Shown one piece after another: positions 43,483 to 52,726 of a stretch of DNA of 64,000 nucleotides. The notes under the pieces were generated by a model. That model searched no databases, was not told the origin of the DNA, and saw only the letters and a list, made by a program, of their open reading frames with translations. Made by a program: the position numbers and the translations under genes. This DNA is from Saccharococcus thermophilus (lineage in GTDB: Bacteria; Bacillota; Bacilli; Bacillales; Anoxybacillaceae). Location of the stretch: NCBI RefSeq assembly GCF_011761475.1, contig NZ_JAASRS010000001.1, positions 1,426,001-1,490,000 of the forward strand, read 5' to 3'. Within the stretch, counting starts at the first letter, position 1. Each line of letters starts with the position of its first letter.

Positions 43483-43743
43483 ATGGCAGGAGCAAAAATT
43501 TCCCGATTATCCGACTCTAAACCAGGAGAACGTTTTCGCATTGCGAAATTGGATATAAATGATGCCATCATGAAGCGAAGATTGCTAGATTTAGGGTTTG
43601 TGCCCGGCTGTGAAGTCACGGTGCTGCAAAAAAGCCCGCTTGGCGACCCGACGGCCTATCGGGTATTTCAAACGACCGTTGCTCTAAGAAAAGAAGAGAG
43701 CGACCATATCTACGGGGAGAGAATCCGACATGACACGAAATAA
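43483..43743 (+). CDS. feoA: Ferrous iron transport protein A
   Basis: 86-residue SH3-like FeoA, a small cytoplasmic partner of FeoB. The pattern ISRLSDSKPGERFRIAKLD, MKRRLLDLGFVPGCEVTVLQKSPLGDPTAYRV fits the family throughout. AGGGGGG lies about nine bases before the ATG. It overlaps feoB by 14 bases. Expression is expected under low iron or low oxygen. Confidence 0.93.
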   Translation: MAGAKISRLSDSKPGERFRIAKLDINDAIMKRRLLDLGFVPGCEVTVLQKSPLGDPTAYRVFQTTVALRKEESDHIYGERIRHDTK

Positions 43744-44464
43744 CTACACAATCGCTCTTGCCGGAAACCCAAATACGGGAAAAAGCACATTGTTTAATGT
43801 CTTGACCGGGTTGCGCCAACATACGGGAAATTGGCCGGGCAAAACAGTCGTTCATGCGGAAGGATTTTTCACCTATAAAGACTGCCGCTATAAGCTGGTC
43901 GACTTGCCTGGAACGTATTCACTATACTCCAACTCGGCAGATGAAGAAGTGGCACGGGATTTCATCATTTTCGAGAAGCCGGATGCGACAATCGTTGTAC
44001 TTGACGCCACCGCACTCGAACGCAATCTCAATCTTGCGTTGCAAGTGCTCGAAATGACGGACCGCGTCATTGTTTGCGTCAACTTAATGGATGAAGCGAA
44101 AAAGAAAGGGATTCGCATCGATCCCGGCAAACTGTCGGCTTCGTTGGGAGTGCCGGTCATTCCAATTTCGGCGCGCAATAAAGAAGGGATTGACGTATTG
44201 TTAGAAACGCTTGATCAAATGGTACATGGCAAAATCAAAACGGATCCCATTGTCGTTCGTTACGGTCCGGACATTGAGCGACGCATTCATGAACTGATTC
44301 CATCCATTAAAGAATTGTTTGGTGATGCGTATCCGGCCCGATGGGTGGCGCTGCGGCTGCTCGATGGGGACACGTCGTTGCTTCGCGCTTTACAGCAGCG
44401 CTCCACACGGTTACGAAAGGAGGCAGTTTCCCATGCAGACCACCATTCCGCAGCATCGGTTTGA
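43730..44464 (+). CDS. feoB: FeoB N-terminal GTPase, encoded as a separate protein
   Basis: 244 residues comprising only the cytoplasmic G-protein and spacer of FeoB. G motifs are GNPNTGKSTLFNVLTG (G1), GNWPGKTV (G2 area), DLPGTYSL (G3), NLMDEAKKKG (G4) and ISARNKEGI (G5), all intact. The helical GDI spacer follows at about 175-225. The frame ends at 44464, 32 bases into the next gene. In most bacteria GTPase and permease are one polypeptide; here a second start with its own Shine-Dalgarno produces the permease. This is seen in sequence and does not look like a simple frameshift. Confidence 0.9.
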   Translation: MTRNNYTIALAGNPNTGKSTLFNVLTGLRQHTGNWPGKTVVHAEGFFTYKDCRYKLVDLPGTYSLYSNSADEEVARDFIIFEKPDATIVVLDATALERNLNLALQVLEMTDRVIVCVNLMDEAKKKGIRIDPGKLSASLGVPVIPISARNKEGIDVLLETLDQMVHGKIKTDPIVVRYGPDIERRIHELIPSIKELFGDAYPARWVALRLLDGDTSLLRALQQRSTRLRKEAVSHADHHSAASV

Positions 44465-45827
44465 ACAGCTCGTTCGCCAAGCGCAAACACTTGCCCCTGA
44501 CGATGCCCGTGAACAAATCGTATCCGCAATTTTCCGGACGTCCCAAGCGATTTGCCAAGAGGCCGTCACCTATACAAAGCAAATCAAACAAGACGAAACG
44601 GAAAAGCTCGACCGCATTTTTACCTCCAAATGGCTCGGCTTTCCGATTATGCTCGCGATGCTGGCCGTCGTCATCTATATCACCATTGCCGGCGCAAATA
44701 TCCCATCAGAAATGCTGTCCCGCTTTTTCGGCTGGGTGGAAAGCTATTTGACGCTGTTCTTTCAAGCAGTCCATGCGCCTGGCTGGCTATACGGACTGCT
44801 TGTGTTAGGGTTATACCGGGGCACGGCCTGGGTGGTGAGCGTCATGCTGCCGCCGATGGCAATCTTCTTTCCAATTTTTGCGCTGCTTGAAAATTACGGC
44901 TATCTGCCGCGTGTCGCTTTCAATATGGACCGCTTGTTTAAAAAGGCAGGCGCACATGGAAAACAATCGCTTACGATGGCAATGGGATTCGGCTGCAACG
45001 CCGCCGCCATTATGTCAACACGCATCATCGAATCGCCGCGCGAGCGAATGCTGGCGATTTTAACGAATAATTTCGTCCCTTGTAACGGACGTTGGCCGAC
45101 GTTGATTTTATTGTCTTCCTTATTTATGGCGGCAAGCTACACAGGCGAATGGAAAACATTCGTCACCGCTAGTGTTGTTGTCGCAATGGTGCTGTTTGGC
45201 ATCGTCGTCACGCTGACGGTTTCATGGGTGCTGTCGAAAACGGCGCTGCGCGGCATCCCGACCCATTACACATTAGAATTGCCGCCGTATCGGCGCCCGA
45301 AAATATGGGATACCATTGTCCGCGCCACATTAGATAAATCCATTTATGTGCTAAGACGAGCCGTTGTGGTTGCCGCCCCGGCTGGGGTCATCACATGGGT
45401 GCTCGGAAATATTCATATCGGTAATACGACGATTCTCGCTTATTTGGCAAACTGGCTCGATCCTTTTGCCAAAGCGCTTGGACTCGATGGCTATATTTTA
45501 ATGGCGTTTATTTTAGGGCTGCCGGCGAATGAAATCGTCCTGCCGATTTTATTAATGGGCTATTTATCCACTGGTTCCTTGACGGAAGTCGATGGTCTCC
45601 ACTCGCTCAAGCAAATCTTCGTCGACCACGGCTGGACATGGCTGACCGCGCTCAATATGATGCTGTTTTCTTTGCTTCATTATCCGTGCGGCACCACACT
45701 CGTTAATATTTATAAAGAAACGAAAAGCAAAAAATGGACGTTTGTCGCATTTGCTCTGCCAACCGCTATAGCGATTACCGTCACGTTTTTGACGGCGCAT
45801 ATCGCACGCTGGTTTGGACTCGTTTAA
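44433..45827 (+). CDS. FeoB permease domain (nucleoside-recognition/Gate domains), separate protein
   Basis: 464 residues of the FeoB membrane domain. AAAGGAGG lies nine bases before the ATG at 44433, inside the end of the GTPase gene. The helical linker ARE (EQLVRQAQTLAPDDAREQIV) is followed by about eight membrane segments with two Gate motifs, MGFGCNAAAIMSTRIIESPRER and LPANEIVLPILLMGY, and CNGR and HYPCG cysteines that line the Fe(II) path in FeoB. It must act with the GTPase at 43730. No in-frame continuation exists between the two. Confidence 0.9.
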   Translation: MQTTIPQHRFEQLVRQAQTLAPDDAREQIVSAIFRTSQAICQEAVTYTKQIKQDETEKLDRIFTSKWLGFPIMLAMLAVVIYITIAGANIPSEMLSRFFGWVESYLTLFFQAVHAPGWLYGLLVLGLYRGTAWVVSVMLPPMAIFFPIFALLENYGYLPRVAFNMDRLFKKAGAHGKQSLTMAMGFGCNAAAIMSTRIIESPRERMLAILTNNFVPCNGRWPTLILLSSLFMAASYTGEWKTFVTASVVVAMVLFGIVVTLTVSWVLSKTALRGIPTHYTLELPPYRRPKIWDTIVRATLDKSIYVLRRAVVVAAPAGVITWVLGNIHIGNTTILAYLANWLDPFAKALGLDGYILMAFILGLPANEIVLPILLMGYLSTGSLTEVDGLHSLKQIFVDHGWTWLTALNMMLFSLLHYPCGTTLVNIYKETKSKKWTFVAFALPTAIAITVTFLTAHIARWFGLV

Positions 45828-45868
45828 TCATATTCCCCCTCCCTTTTTGGAACAAAGGACGGGGGATA

Positions 45869-46200
45869 TTAAATATCATGAATATTAAAGATTTTTTTTT
45901 GCACCTCATTTATTTTTAATTTAGAAATATAGGCAATCTTATGGCTGTCCAAAAAGTAGACTAAATACGTTTCCCCTGCTGGTTCAATTTTTACTATTTT
46001 TTTAAATTGACTATGTACGAACGGTGAGTTTTGAAAAAATAATCGTCTAATTTACTCTCGATTTCGCTTAGTGTTTCTGTCGTTTCATACCGCTCGTTTG
46101 AAGTATGAATGACAGTTTTTCTGCTTTCCTTTTCGATAAATAAAATATCCTCCAAAGGAAGGAACAGAATGGAACTCTGTGATTTGATGCTATTTACAAA
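45869..46200 (-). pseudogene. LytTR DNA-binding domain fragment (AgrA/ComE-like response regulator remnant)
   Basis: Reverse-strand translation gives SIKSQSSILFLPLEDILFIE, then KESRKTVIHTSNERYETTET, LSEIESKLDDYFFKTHRSYIVNLKK and a stop. One base later the frame continues IVKIEPAGETYLVYFLDSHK and IAYISKLKINEVQKKIF to a stop at 45869. The HRSYIVNL segment and preceding IESKL are diagnostic of the LytTR domain. The break is at an A7 run and one extra A would repair it. The receiver domain is missing: a stop lies at 46201. A degraded regulator. Confidence 0.75.
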
Positions 46201-46350
46201 TTATTTCTAACAGAAATCTAAGTGAAGAAAAAATATTATTGATGAAAATTGGTCTAGGACAGGATTACGTGTAACGGGAGGTAGCTAGGCAGATGACTAT
46301 TATCGATCGAATTTGTTTGTGGACAAATATCTTTTGTATAGCGCTATTAA
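46201..46350. other. Remainder of the feo to phoE interval
   Basis: No gene seen. It contains ATTGGTCTAGGACAGG and GGGAGG, resembling the stretch just before feoA (GTTGGTCTAGG), but no ORF of note follows. Confidence 0.35.
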
Positions 46351-46396
46351 ACCATATCCCGCTCCTTTGTTTTCGAAAAGGAGCGGGATATGGTCC
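46349..46396 (-). terminator. Terminator of phoE
   Basis: ACCATATCCCGCTCCTTT pairs perfectly with AAAGGAGCGGGATATGGT around a short loop, only two bases after the phoE stop; on the reverse strand TTTAAT follows. Very stable stem. Confidence 0.8.
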
Positions 46397-46397
46397 A

Positions 46398-47021
46398 TTA
46401 TACTTCCCTTACTTCTTCCAAATGCGACACATCGCCTTGAGTAATCAACTCAAACTTCCCATCGTTCACCCGCACGATCGTAACGCTGGTGCCGTACATA
46501 TACGGAGGAGCCCAAAGGTCTTTTAATGGCGTGTTTTTAAAACGAGCGATGACCGTTTTTAACACCACCCCATGCGTAACAATTAAAATGTTTCCTTCAG
46601 GGTGGCGTTCGACGATTCGCTCAATAGCGGCAAACGCCCGATGTTGCACATCGATAAACCGCTCGCCGCGCCGCGGTGTGTATAAATGCGGATGATTCCA
46701 AAAGTGATCAAACTCAATAGGATCCATCTCTATAATTTCCTCATGGGTCTTTCCTTCCCAGTCGCCGAGGTGAATCTCCCGCAGCTGTTCCTCTGTATAA
46801 ATCGGAATAAGCCGTTCGCCGCGAATCAACTGGGCGGTTTCGAGCGCGCGTCCGCTTGTGCTGGCATAAATCGCGGTCAAGTCAACCTCTTCTAACCGTT
46901 TTCCAAGCCGCATTGCGTCTTGACGGCCCTTTTCCGTGAGCGGCGAATCTTGCCACCCTTGCATCCGTTTTTCGACGTTCCACTCGGTTTCTCCGTGTCT
47001 AGTTAAATATAACGTTACCAT
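46398..47021 (-). CDS. phoE: Broad-specificity histidine phosphatase (PhoE/GpmB-like)
   Basis: 207-residue cofactor-independent phosphoglycerate mutase-fold phosphatase. The phospho-His site is LYLTRHGETEWN (RHG), the second Arg is in YASTSGRALETAQ, the general acid Glu in LREIHLGDWEGK, and the second His in ILIVTHGVVLKTV. The closest known type is PhoE of Geobacillus stearothermophilus, a broad-range phosphatase. GGGGGAA precedes the ATG. The upstream genes on the same strand are a pepE remnant and a GNAT gene. Confidence 0.88.
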   Translation of the reverse strand: MVTLYLTRHGETEWNVEKRMQGWQDSPLTEKGRQDAMRLGKRLEEVDLTAIYASTSGRALETAQLIRGERLIPIYTEEQLREIHLGDWEGKTHEEIIEMDPIEFDHFWNHPHLYTPRRGERFIDVQHRAFAAIERIVERHPEGNILIVTHGVVLKTVIARFKNTPLKDLWAPPYMYGTSVTIVRVNDGKFELITQGDVSHLEEVREV

Positions 47022-47282
47022 TTTTGTTCCCCCATTCTTGTTTCATATTGTTCCACTCACACGAGATCCTCTCTTCTCTCCCTAAATGAATCGTTTCGAT
47101 CTCGATTTCTTCGACTCCTTGGTCGTTTTTTTACACGCGTACGCCTTTCACATCCATTCGAGAGCTGACGGCTAAATTTTTGGACTCTCCTTTTTTGCTT
47201 GCTTCAAGATATACAAATCTAACAGCGGATTTTCCGGCTCCATGGAAAATCCGCCGCCCCCAAGCGCAATAATTTGCCTCAT
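47022..47282 (-). pseudogene. Peptidase E (S51) gene remnant with internal deletion
   Basis: An ATG at 47280-47282 behind GGAGGAGA encodes MRQIIALGGGGFSMEPENPL then LDLYILKQAKKESPKI, the exact start of Bacillus peptidase E, and stops at 47172. Directly after, in another frame, comes LAVSSRMDVKGVRV, a stop, and NDQGVEEIEIETIHLGREE, matching the C-terminus of the same family. Roughly 130 central residues including the catalytic Ser-His region are missing. A dead gene by deletion. Confidence 0.8.
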
Positions 47283-47295
47283 TCTCCTCCCCCCC

Positions 47296-47751
47296 TCATG
47301 CCAGCCGCTTCACAAGTTTCGTAAGAAAAATCCCTTCTGGCATCCTCATTTGTTCGACTTCGTGGAAACCGTGACGTTGATACAAACGAAGCGCTGGCAT
47401 ATTCGTGCTTCCTGTCGTTACGATGATTTCGCTCGCATTCTGTTCTTTATGACAGACAAATTCGATCAGGGCGCTTGCAATCCCTTGCCGGAAAAAGTCG
47501 GGATCCACCATCAAGCGGCAAATTTGCACGGTTTTTTCTATCCGTTCGTAGGAAATCGCTCCTGCCAGTTGTTCCCGCTTCATATATCCAAAAAACCGTT
47601 CACCGCACTGCTGCAACGTTGCGACTGTATCTTGCAATGGCGGAAGGTCGAGGAATCCGATCAGCCGCGCCTCGACAGCGTAAGAACGGAATTGAAGGAG
47701 CAGCACCGCCTCCGCCCATTCGTCTGCCTCTATGTCTATTTCCTGAATCAT
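47296..47751 (-). CDS. GNAT-family N-acetyltransferase
   Basis: 151 residues. Start at ATG 47749-47751 after AAGGAAGGC; the longer frame is not supported. The acetyl-CoA loop is ICRLMVDPDFFRQGIASALI (R-Q-G-I-A), and the second motif TTGSTNMPALRLYQRHGF is typical of GNATs. The N-terminal LLLQFRSYAVEARLIG resembles enzymes that act on small amines. Substrate unknown. The start lies about 120 bases from the DUF5634-type gene and it precedes the pepE remnant by 13 bases. Confidence 0.85.
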   Translation of the reverse strand: MIQEIDIEADEWAEAVLLLQFRSYAVEARLIGFLDLPPLQDTVATLQQCGERFFGYMKREQLAGAISYERIEKTVQICRLMVDPDFFRQGIASALIEFVCHKEQNASEIIVTTGSTNMPALRLYQRHGFHEVEQMRMPEGIFLTKLVKRLA

Positions 47752-47871
47752 GCCTTCCTTTCCTTTCTGTTTCATCATGCGCCATCCATTTTTACTTCTC
47801 GATGATCGCTTTGTTTTCCTTTTTGCTTCACGAAAAAAGACGATCTTGCCTAGCGGCATCAATCGTCTTCG

Positions 47872-48177
47872 TTATCGTCTATCAGTAATTTCATCCATCG
47901 CTTCTTGCAGCAAGTAGTACCCTTTTTGTTCCCGCCCATCTTTCCGTATCGTCCATTCTTGTTTTTCCAATGCCAGCTCACCGCGTTCATTTTTGACAAA
48001 TGGCATATGAAGGACAATCATATCATCATCCTTGTTGATCGTATAGCCGATATAATACTTGTTCCCTTCGCCCTCTTCTTCGAAAACGCCGACTTGGTCC
48101 AACTGATAAACATCCATCAACAGCTGCAACGTGTCAATAAACTCATTGATAATCACGCTTCTTGGCGCAAATTCCAT
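47872..48177 (-). CDS. DUF5634-like small protein downstream of cdaS
   Basis: 101 residues. The ATG at 48175-48177 has AGGAGGG six bases upstream, while an earlier in-frame ATG lies in the end of cdaS. The pattern [56 protein letters not shown] and [13 protein letters not shown] matches what I recall of DUF5634 from Bacillus; function unknown. It is co-transcribed with cdaS, whose stop is 15 bases upstream. Confidence 0.65.
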   Translation of the reverse strand: MEFAPRSVIINEFIDTLQLLMDVYQLDQVGVFEEEGEGNKYYIGYTINKDDDMIVLHMPFVKNERGELALEKQEWTIRKDGREQKGYYLLQEAMDEITDRR

Positions 48178-48191
48178 CTTTCTCCCTCCTC

Positions 48192-48803
48192 TCATCGACG
48201 GAGTACGTATAATCGTCCGTTAATGGCAAACGAGATGGTTCCAGTTTCTTCGGAAACGACGATCACAAGCGCATCGCTTCGCTCCGTTAATCCGATGGCG
48301 GCACGATGGCGGGTGCCTAATTTTTTCCTCGTCGCCACATGTTCCGCAAGCGGTAAAATATTGCCCGCGGAAACAATTTCGTCGTAACGGATGAGCGTCC
48401 CTCCGTCATGCAGCGGATTGCCTGGATAAAAAATCGTTTCTAGCAGCATATGGGAAACTTTCGCGCCGATCGGAATGCCGTGATGCAATAAACCATCGAG
48501 CGAGTCGTTCCTCTCAATGACAATCAGCGCGCCATGACGGCGTTCCGCTAGATGCTTCGCAGCAAGAGATATGTCGATATAATGCGGTGTATATTCAGAT
48601 AGATATGCTTGCAAATAAAACGAAGCTGCCGCCGTTTGGACATCCAAAATGAGTTTTTGCAGCGCTTCTAACCTCGACAATATGCAGCACTCTTCCGTTA
48701 CTAACGAGCGGCGGATGGCCTCGGCCTCTGCCGTGATCTCATATAAAGAACGAAGAATTTGCTCCTTCATCGGCTCGTCGAGCGGCAATGACTCCTGAAT
48801 CAT
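48192..48803 (-). CDS. cdaS: Diadenylate cyclase CdaS (sporulation type)
   Basis: 203 residues. It makes c-di-AMP from two ATP. The DisA_N catalytic motifs are present: [12 protein letters not shown] (DGA-like, here D-G-G) and [27 protein letters not shown] (RHR). The N-terminal helical bundle (about 1-70, [23 protein letters not shown]) is the autoinhibitory YojJ-type region that marks CdaS rather than CdaA or DisA. In Bacillus subtilis CdaS is made in the forespore. Note the G in place of the usual A in the DGA motif. Confidence 0.9.
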   Translation of the reverse strand: MIQESLPLDEPMKEQILRSLYEITAEAEAIRRSLVTEECCILSRLEALQKLILDVQTAAASFYLQAYLSEYTPHYIDISLAAKHLAERRHGALIVIERNDSLDGLLHHGIPIGAKVSHMLLETIFYPGNPLHDGGTLIRYDEIVSAGNILPLAEHVATRKKLGTRHRAAIGLTERSDALVIVVSEETGTISFAINGRLYVLRR

Positions 48804-48872
48804 GGAATTCCCCCATTACTGTTGGTTACTTATTAGTGTGTGGCATTTTCAAAAAAAAAACAAATGGAAATC

Positions 48873-48912
48873 AAAAGAAATCCCTTCTAATAGCGGACAT
48901 TAGAAGGGATTG
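48873..48912 (-). terminator. Terminator overlapping the GGDEF-EAL stop codon
   Basis: AATCCCTTCTAA (48879-48890) pairs with TTAGAAGGGATT (48900-48911); on the reverse strand TCTTTTGATTT follows. The stop codon lies in the stem. Confidence 0.7.
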
Positions 48913-50910
48913 TCACGAGCCATTGCCGATCGGTTGTATTCTTCGAGCCATTGTTGCAGTTTTTCCGCCTCCAATGATTTGCTAAAGTAAAACCCTTGCG
49001 CAAAATCGCAGTGCATTTGCTCTAACAACGCTACTTGCGGATACGTCTCCACTCCTTCCGCCAACACCTGAATGTCTAGGCTTTTGGCCAAATGGATAAT
49101 CGTATCGACAATCGTCGCGTCTTTCGAGTTTTCTGCGATTCCTTGAATAAAGCTGCGGTCAATTTTTAGCAATGACACTGGCAAGTTGCGAATATATGCC
49201 AGCGAAGAAAAGCCGATGCCAAAATCATCGATAGCGACTTGTACTCCGATCTTTTTTAATTCTGTTAAAATATGTTTCCCTGTTTCGATATTTTCCATTA
49301 AACCGCTCTCGGTTACTTCCAAAATTAAATGCTCCGGGGCAAAATTTGCCGCATGCAAAATCCGTTTCACATGCTGAATCAATTCCGTTCGGTTTAACAA
49401 AAATGGAGATAGGTTAACGGCTAACTTCAAGCCTGGAAACTTCTCCTGCCATTCTTTTACTTGCCGGCACGCATGCTCTAGCACCCATAATGTAATCTCA
49501 AAAATAAACCCGCTCTCTTCCGCCAGCGGAATAAACTCCAACGGCGGAATTTCGCCAAGCGACGGGTGGCGCCAGCGCAACAGCGTTTCCACTCCCATTG
49601 CCGCGCCGCTGCCAAGCTTGATTTTCGGCTGGTAGCATAAATAAAACTGCTCACGCATAATCGCAAACGGCAAATCTTGTTCAATGAACGCTTTCCGATT
49701 TTCGATCGGACGATAAAACTCATAACCGTTTCTACCCCGCTCTTTGACGTTATACAGTGCTTGATCGGCATATTTCATTACCTGCTCGATGCAGTCGCTG
49801 TCTTTCGGGAAAAACGCGATTCCCATTGACAGTGTTGACTGAATAAGCTGTTTTTCGTAGTAAAACGGCTGATGAAACGCGGTCACCAATTTATCAGCAA
49901 GTTTGGCCATTTCCTCTTTTGTCACATTAGGAAGCAACAAGACAAATTCGTCCCCGCCAATGCGGGCAAAAAAGTCTTCGTCTCTGAGCACGCTTTGCAC
50001 GCGCTTTACCGCTTCTTGCAAAAAGTAATCGCCCGCCTGGTGGGAAAAATGATCATTGATCCATTTAAACTTGTCAAAGTCTAAATAGCATAAGGCAAAT
50101 GCGGTTTGGCTTTCGACCAGCTGTTTTACGTACCGTTCAAAATAGCTGCGGTTCGCAATTCCCGTCAATGAATCAAAATAAGCGAGCTGGCGCAGTTTTT
50201 CTTCGTATCGCTTCCGTTCGCCGATATTTTTGATCGTTATAATAACATAATCAAGCTCATTCTGTTCGTTGACAATTGCTTTTCCGTGCGCCTCCATCCA
50301 TATCCAGTTTCCTCTCTCGTCGCGCTTGCGAAACTCGGCGATTTGCGCGTTATATGTATGATATAGCTCATCGAGCTTTTGCCTAACGGTTGGCAAATCA
50401 TCCGAATGGATAAACCGAAAAATATCTTCATACGAATAAGGATGATCGGCCAGCTCTTCTTTCTTCCATAAAGAAGGTATGTATATAGGCTCACGCTGAT
50501 TAGAAAAAATGAGAATGTAATCGGTAGAATGTTCTACGATTAGTTGCAGGCGTTGCTGCGTTTCCTGTAACATCTGCTCGATTTTCTTTTCATTTGTCAC
50601 ATCACGGCATACACATAAAATCGCATCAACTTCTCCTTGTCCGTTCACAATCGGCGAAAACGAAGCACGCACAAATTTAACATTATTCTCAGATATTTTT
50701 ATCGCCCGTTCTATAGGATGGAACGGATTCACCGTTTTTGACCGCTTCCAGCATCGGATCGATGACTCGCAAAAGCGCCATTCGGTCCCATTCATTGGCG
50801 TGAAACAGTCCTTGAAATATTGGATTCATATATAAAATAGACCCTTCCAGGTCAAAAATGGCCACTGCATCGGTGAAATGCTGAAAAAAAGCAACATACT
50901 GGCTTGTCAT
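48900..50910 (-). pseudogene. PAS-GGDEF-EAL cyclic-di-GMP protein with a frameshift in the N-terminal PAS domain
   Basis: Two frames make one protein of about 669 residues. The first (ATG 50908-50910) encodes a PAS domain, YVAFFQHFTDAVAIFDLEGS and RVIDPMLEAVKNGE. The second resumes at about 50745 as TVNPFHPIERAIKISENNV, followed by a PAC segment, a second PAS (about 115-225, QLIVEHSTDYILIFSNQRE), an intact GGDEF (ARIGGDEFVLLLPN) and EAL domain (NLSPF, LEVTESG, DDFGIGFSSL, LAEGVET). Length is three times 670 plus one, so one extra base, probably an A in the A5 run, explains it. The EAL motif itself reads ETL. If expressed from an internal start the GGDEF-EAL part may still be made. Confidence 0.85.
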
Positions 50911-51019
50911 ACAACAATTACCTCGCAATGATCGTTTTTTTGGAAAAGCTGCCTTCTATTCTCATTTTAACGAAAAAAGGTGGAAAAATCAATAAATTTC
51001 GCGAAAATTTTGCTGGAAA

Positions 51020-51057
51020 AAAAGAAACAACACGGCAAAATGGTGCGTGTTGTTTCA
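51020..51057 (-). terminator. Terminator of the FecE-FhuF operon
   Basis: AAACAACACG pairs with CGTGTTGTTT around a 10-base loop; on the reverse strand CTTTTTTTC follows. It overlaps the stop of the FhuF-like gene. Confidence 0.85.
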
Positions 51058-51801
51058 ACTTGATTGGGGATCACGCTTGCGGATGGAGCACGGGCATGTC
51101 TCGCAATGCGTCCCCCCTTCTGTTTGATAGTAAAGGCAGCACGTTGCACGCTGCTTCACGCCCGCATTTCCTTTCCAAAACCGTTTTAACGGATTTTGCC
51201 GCAATGTGCCGAATAACGCTCCATCTGCGTCGTGAACAAGGAAATGAAAGTCGTTATAAAGTTGTTCGTGAATGTAGGCAAGCGAATCATCTTTACCCAA
51301 CGTTTCATACAACCAATAAATATAAATAGCAATATTTTCCCATAATATATGGGCAGATATTTTCGTTATGCATCGTAACTTCTCCATTAACGGCGAGAAA
51401 TGTCCTGCAAATAACTGGCGTACCGTCTCTTCTCGCCATTGGTCACGGCAGCCTGTGCATATTTCTGCCTTGAGCTCCTCAAAACGAAAGGTCGGCAGCC
51501 ACATATCATCACTGTCATCCGTTTCCATCCAAATCCGCTCCGGTGACAACAAAAGCCGTTTATTCCAAACGGACATCGCATAAAGCGACATCGCGGCAAG
51601 GAAGCTATATCGTTTGATCAACATCGATGCCGCGACGGCGTCATTGGCAGCGCCAAGCCTGTCGCGCACTTTTGCTACATAATCGATGAGCACGCTTTCC
51701 TCAAACAAACGATCCAAGCGAATCGAGAGCGGCGAATTGGTTTGAACGGTGGAAAGCCGATACGTTTCTAATACCTTTATTTCCTCCGCGGAAAGAATCA
51801 T
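51055..51801 (-). CDS. FhuF-like siderophore-iron reductase (2Fe-2S)
   Basis: 248 residues. The C-terminus has [16 protein letters not shown], i.e. the C-C-x10-C-x2-C cluster motif of FhuF ferric-siderophore reductases. A central [14 protein letters not shown] and [16 protein letters not shown] block also fits the family. The ATG at 51799-51801 overlaps the ATPase stop (ATGA). FhuF releases iron from imported siderophores by reduction. With the ATPase upstream and the Fur box it forms an iron-starvation operon that complements the ATPase-free transporter at 37999-41027. Confidence 0.85.
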   Translation of the reverse strand: MILSAEEIKVLETYRLSTVQTNSPLSIRLDRLFEESVLIDYVAKVRDRLGAANDAVAASMLIKRYSFLAAMSLYAMSVWNKRLLLSPERIWMETDDSDDMWLPTFRFEELKAEICTGCRDQWREETVRQLFAGHFSPLMEKLRCITKISAHILWENIAIYIYWLYETLGKDDSLAYIHEQLYNDFHFLVHDADGALFGTLRQNPLKRFWKGNAGVKQRATCCLYYQTEGGTHCETCPCSIRKRDPQSS

Positions 51802-52613
51802 GATGAAACGCCTTCTTTCTGTAGAATGCATCTTCCTTTTCCGTACGGAATGCAAAGCGGTGTGCCAAATAACGGATCATATGTCACTTGGCAATCCATT
51901 TGAAATACGTCTTTCACAAGCTGGCAGGAAATGATTTCTTCCGGTTTTCCTTGCGCATATATTTTTTTATCGCGAATCGCCACAATATGGTGAGCGTAGC
52001 GGCATGCCAAGTTTAGATCGTGAAGCACCATGACAATCGTGCGCTTTTCTTTCTCGTTCAGCTCAAACAATAAATCAAGAATTTCAATCTGGTGCGTCAT
52101 ATCCAAGTAGGTTGTTGGTTCGTCCAATAAAATAATGTCCGTATCCTGCGCTAGCGTCATCGCAATCCACGCCCGCTGCCGCTGTCCTCCCGAGAGCGAA
52201 TCGACCGGACGCTCCGCTAATTCTGTCATTCTCGTCGCTTCCAGCGCGCGGCGCACCGCTTTTTCATCTTCTTCGCTCCATTGCTTCAGCCACGATTGGT
52301 ACGGATACCGCCCCTGTTTAACGAGCTGCAGCACGGTCAAACCTTCTGGCGCCGTTGGCGACTGCGGCAAAATCGCTAACTTTTTCGCCACCTCTTTTGT
52401 CGGCAATTTCGCGATTTCTTTTCCTTCGAGTAACACCGCACCGCCCGCCGGTTTCAAAAGCCGCGCCAACGCGCGCAATAATGTCGATTTGCCGCAGCCG
52501 TTTCCCCCGATAAATACAGTAATTTCTCCTTTGGGAATCATCAAATCTAGCTCATCAATAATGATCGTGTTTCCATATGATAATGTCAGCTCTTTTGCTT
52601 GTAAGGCGTTCAT
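51798..52613 (-). CDS. Iron-siderophore ABC transporter ATP-binding protein (FecE/FhuC-type)
   Basis: 271 residues. Walker [23 protein letters not shown], signature [18 protein letters not shown], Walker [17 protein letters not shown] and switch His in [15 protein letters not shown] are the FecE/FhuC family pattern. Of the windows's iron genes this is the only unpaired siderophore ATPase, so it probably energises the FecCD permeases at 37999-40028; this is inferred. A perfect-type Fur box lies about 100 bases upstream. FhuF-like reductase follows with overlapping stop and start. Confidence 0.9.
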   Translation of the reverse strand: MNALQAKELTLSYGNTIIIDELDLMIPKGEITVFIGGNGCGKSTLLRALARLLKPAGGAVLLEGKEIAKLPTKEVAKKLAILPQSPTAPEGLTVLQLVKQGRYPYQSWLKQWSEEDEKAVRRALEATRMTELAERPVDSLSGGQRQRAWIAMTLAQDTDIILLDEPTTYLDMTHQIEILDLLFELNEKEKRTIVMVLHDLNLACRYAHHIVAIRDKKIYAQGKPEEIISCQLVKDVFQMDCQVTYDPLFGTPLCIPYGKGRCILQKEGVSS

Positions 52614-52711
52614 GTTCTTCCACCCCTTTATACATATCGGCTTCTATGTTTTCCGTTCGTAGCTAGCATCGCCGATCTCCCTGATCTATAATTTCTATCG
52701 ATAAGTCTAAT

Positions 52712-52726
52712 TGATAATGACTATCA
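52712..52726 (-). promoter_or_regulatory. Fur box of the ATPase-FhuF operon
   Basis: TGATAATGACTATCA matches the 7-1-7 Fur consensus with one mismatch. It lies 100 bases upstream of the ATPase start in an otherwise empty region. Confidence 0.85.

Noticed and set aside
46293-46526. 77-codon plus-strand frame
   Set aside because: It runs through the terminator hairpin and antisense to phoE; no motif.
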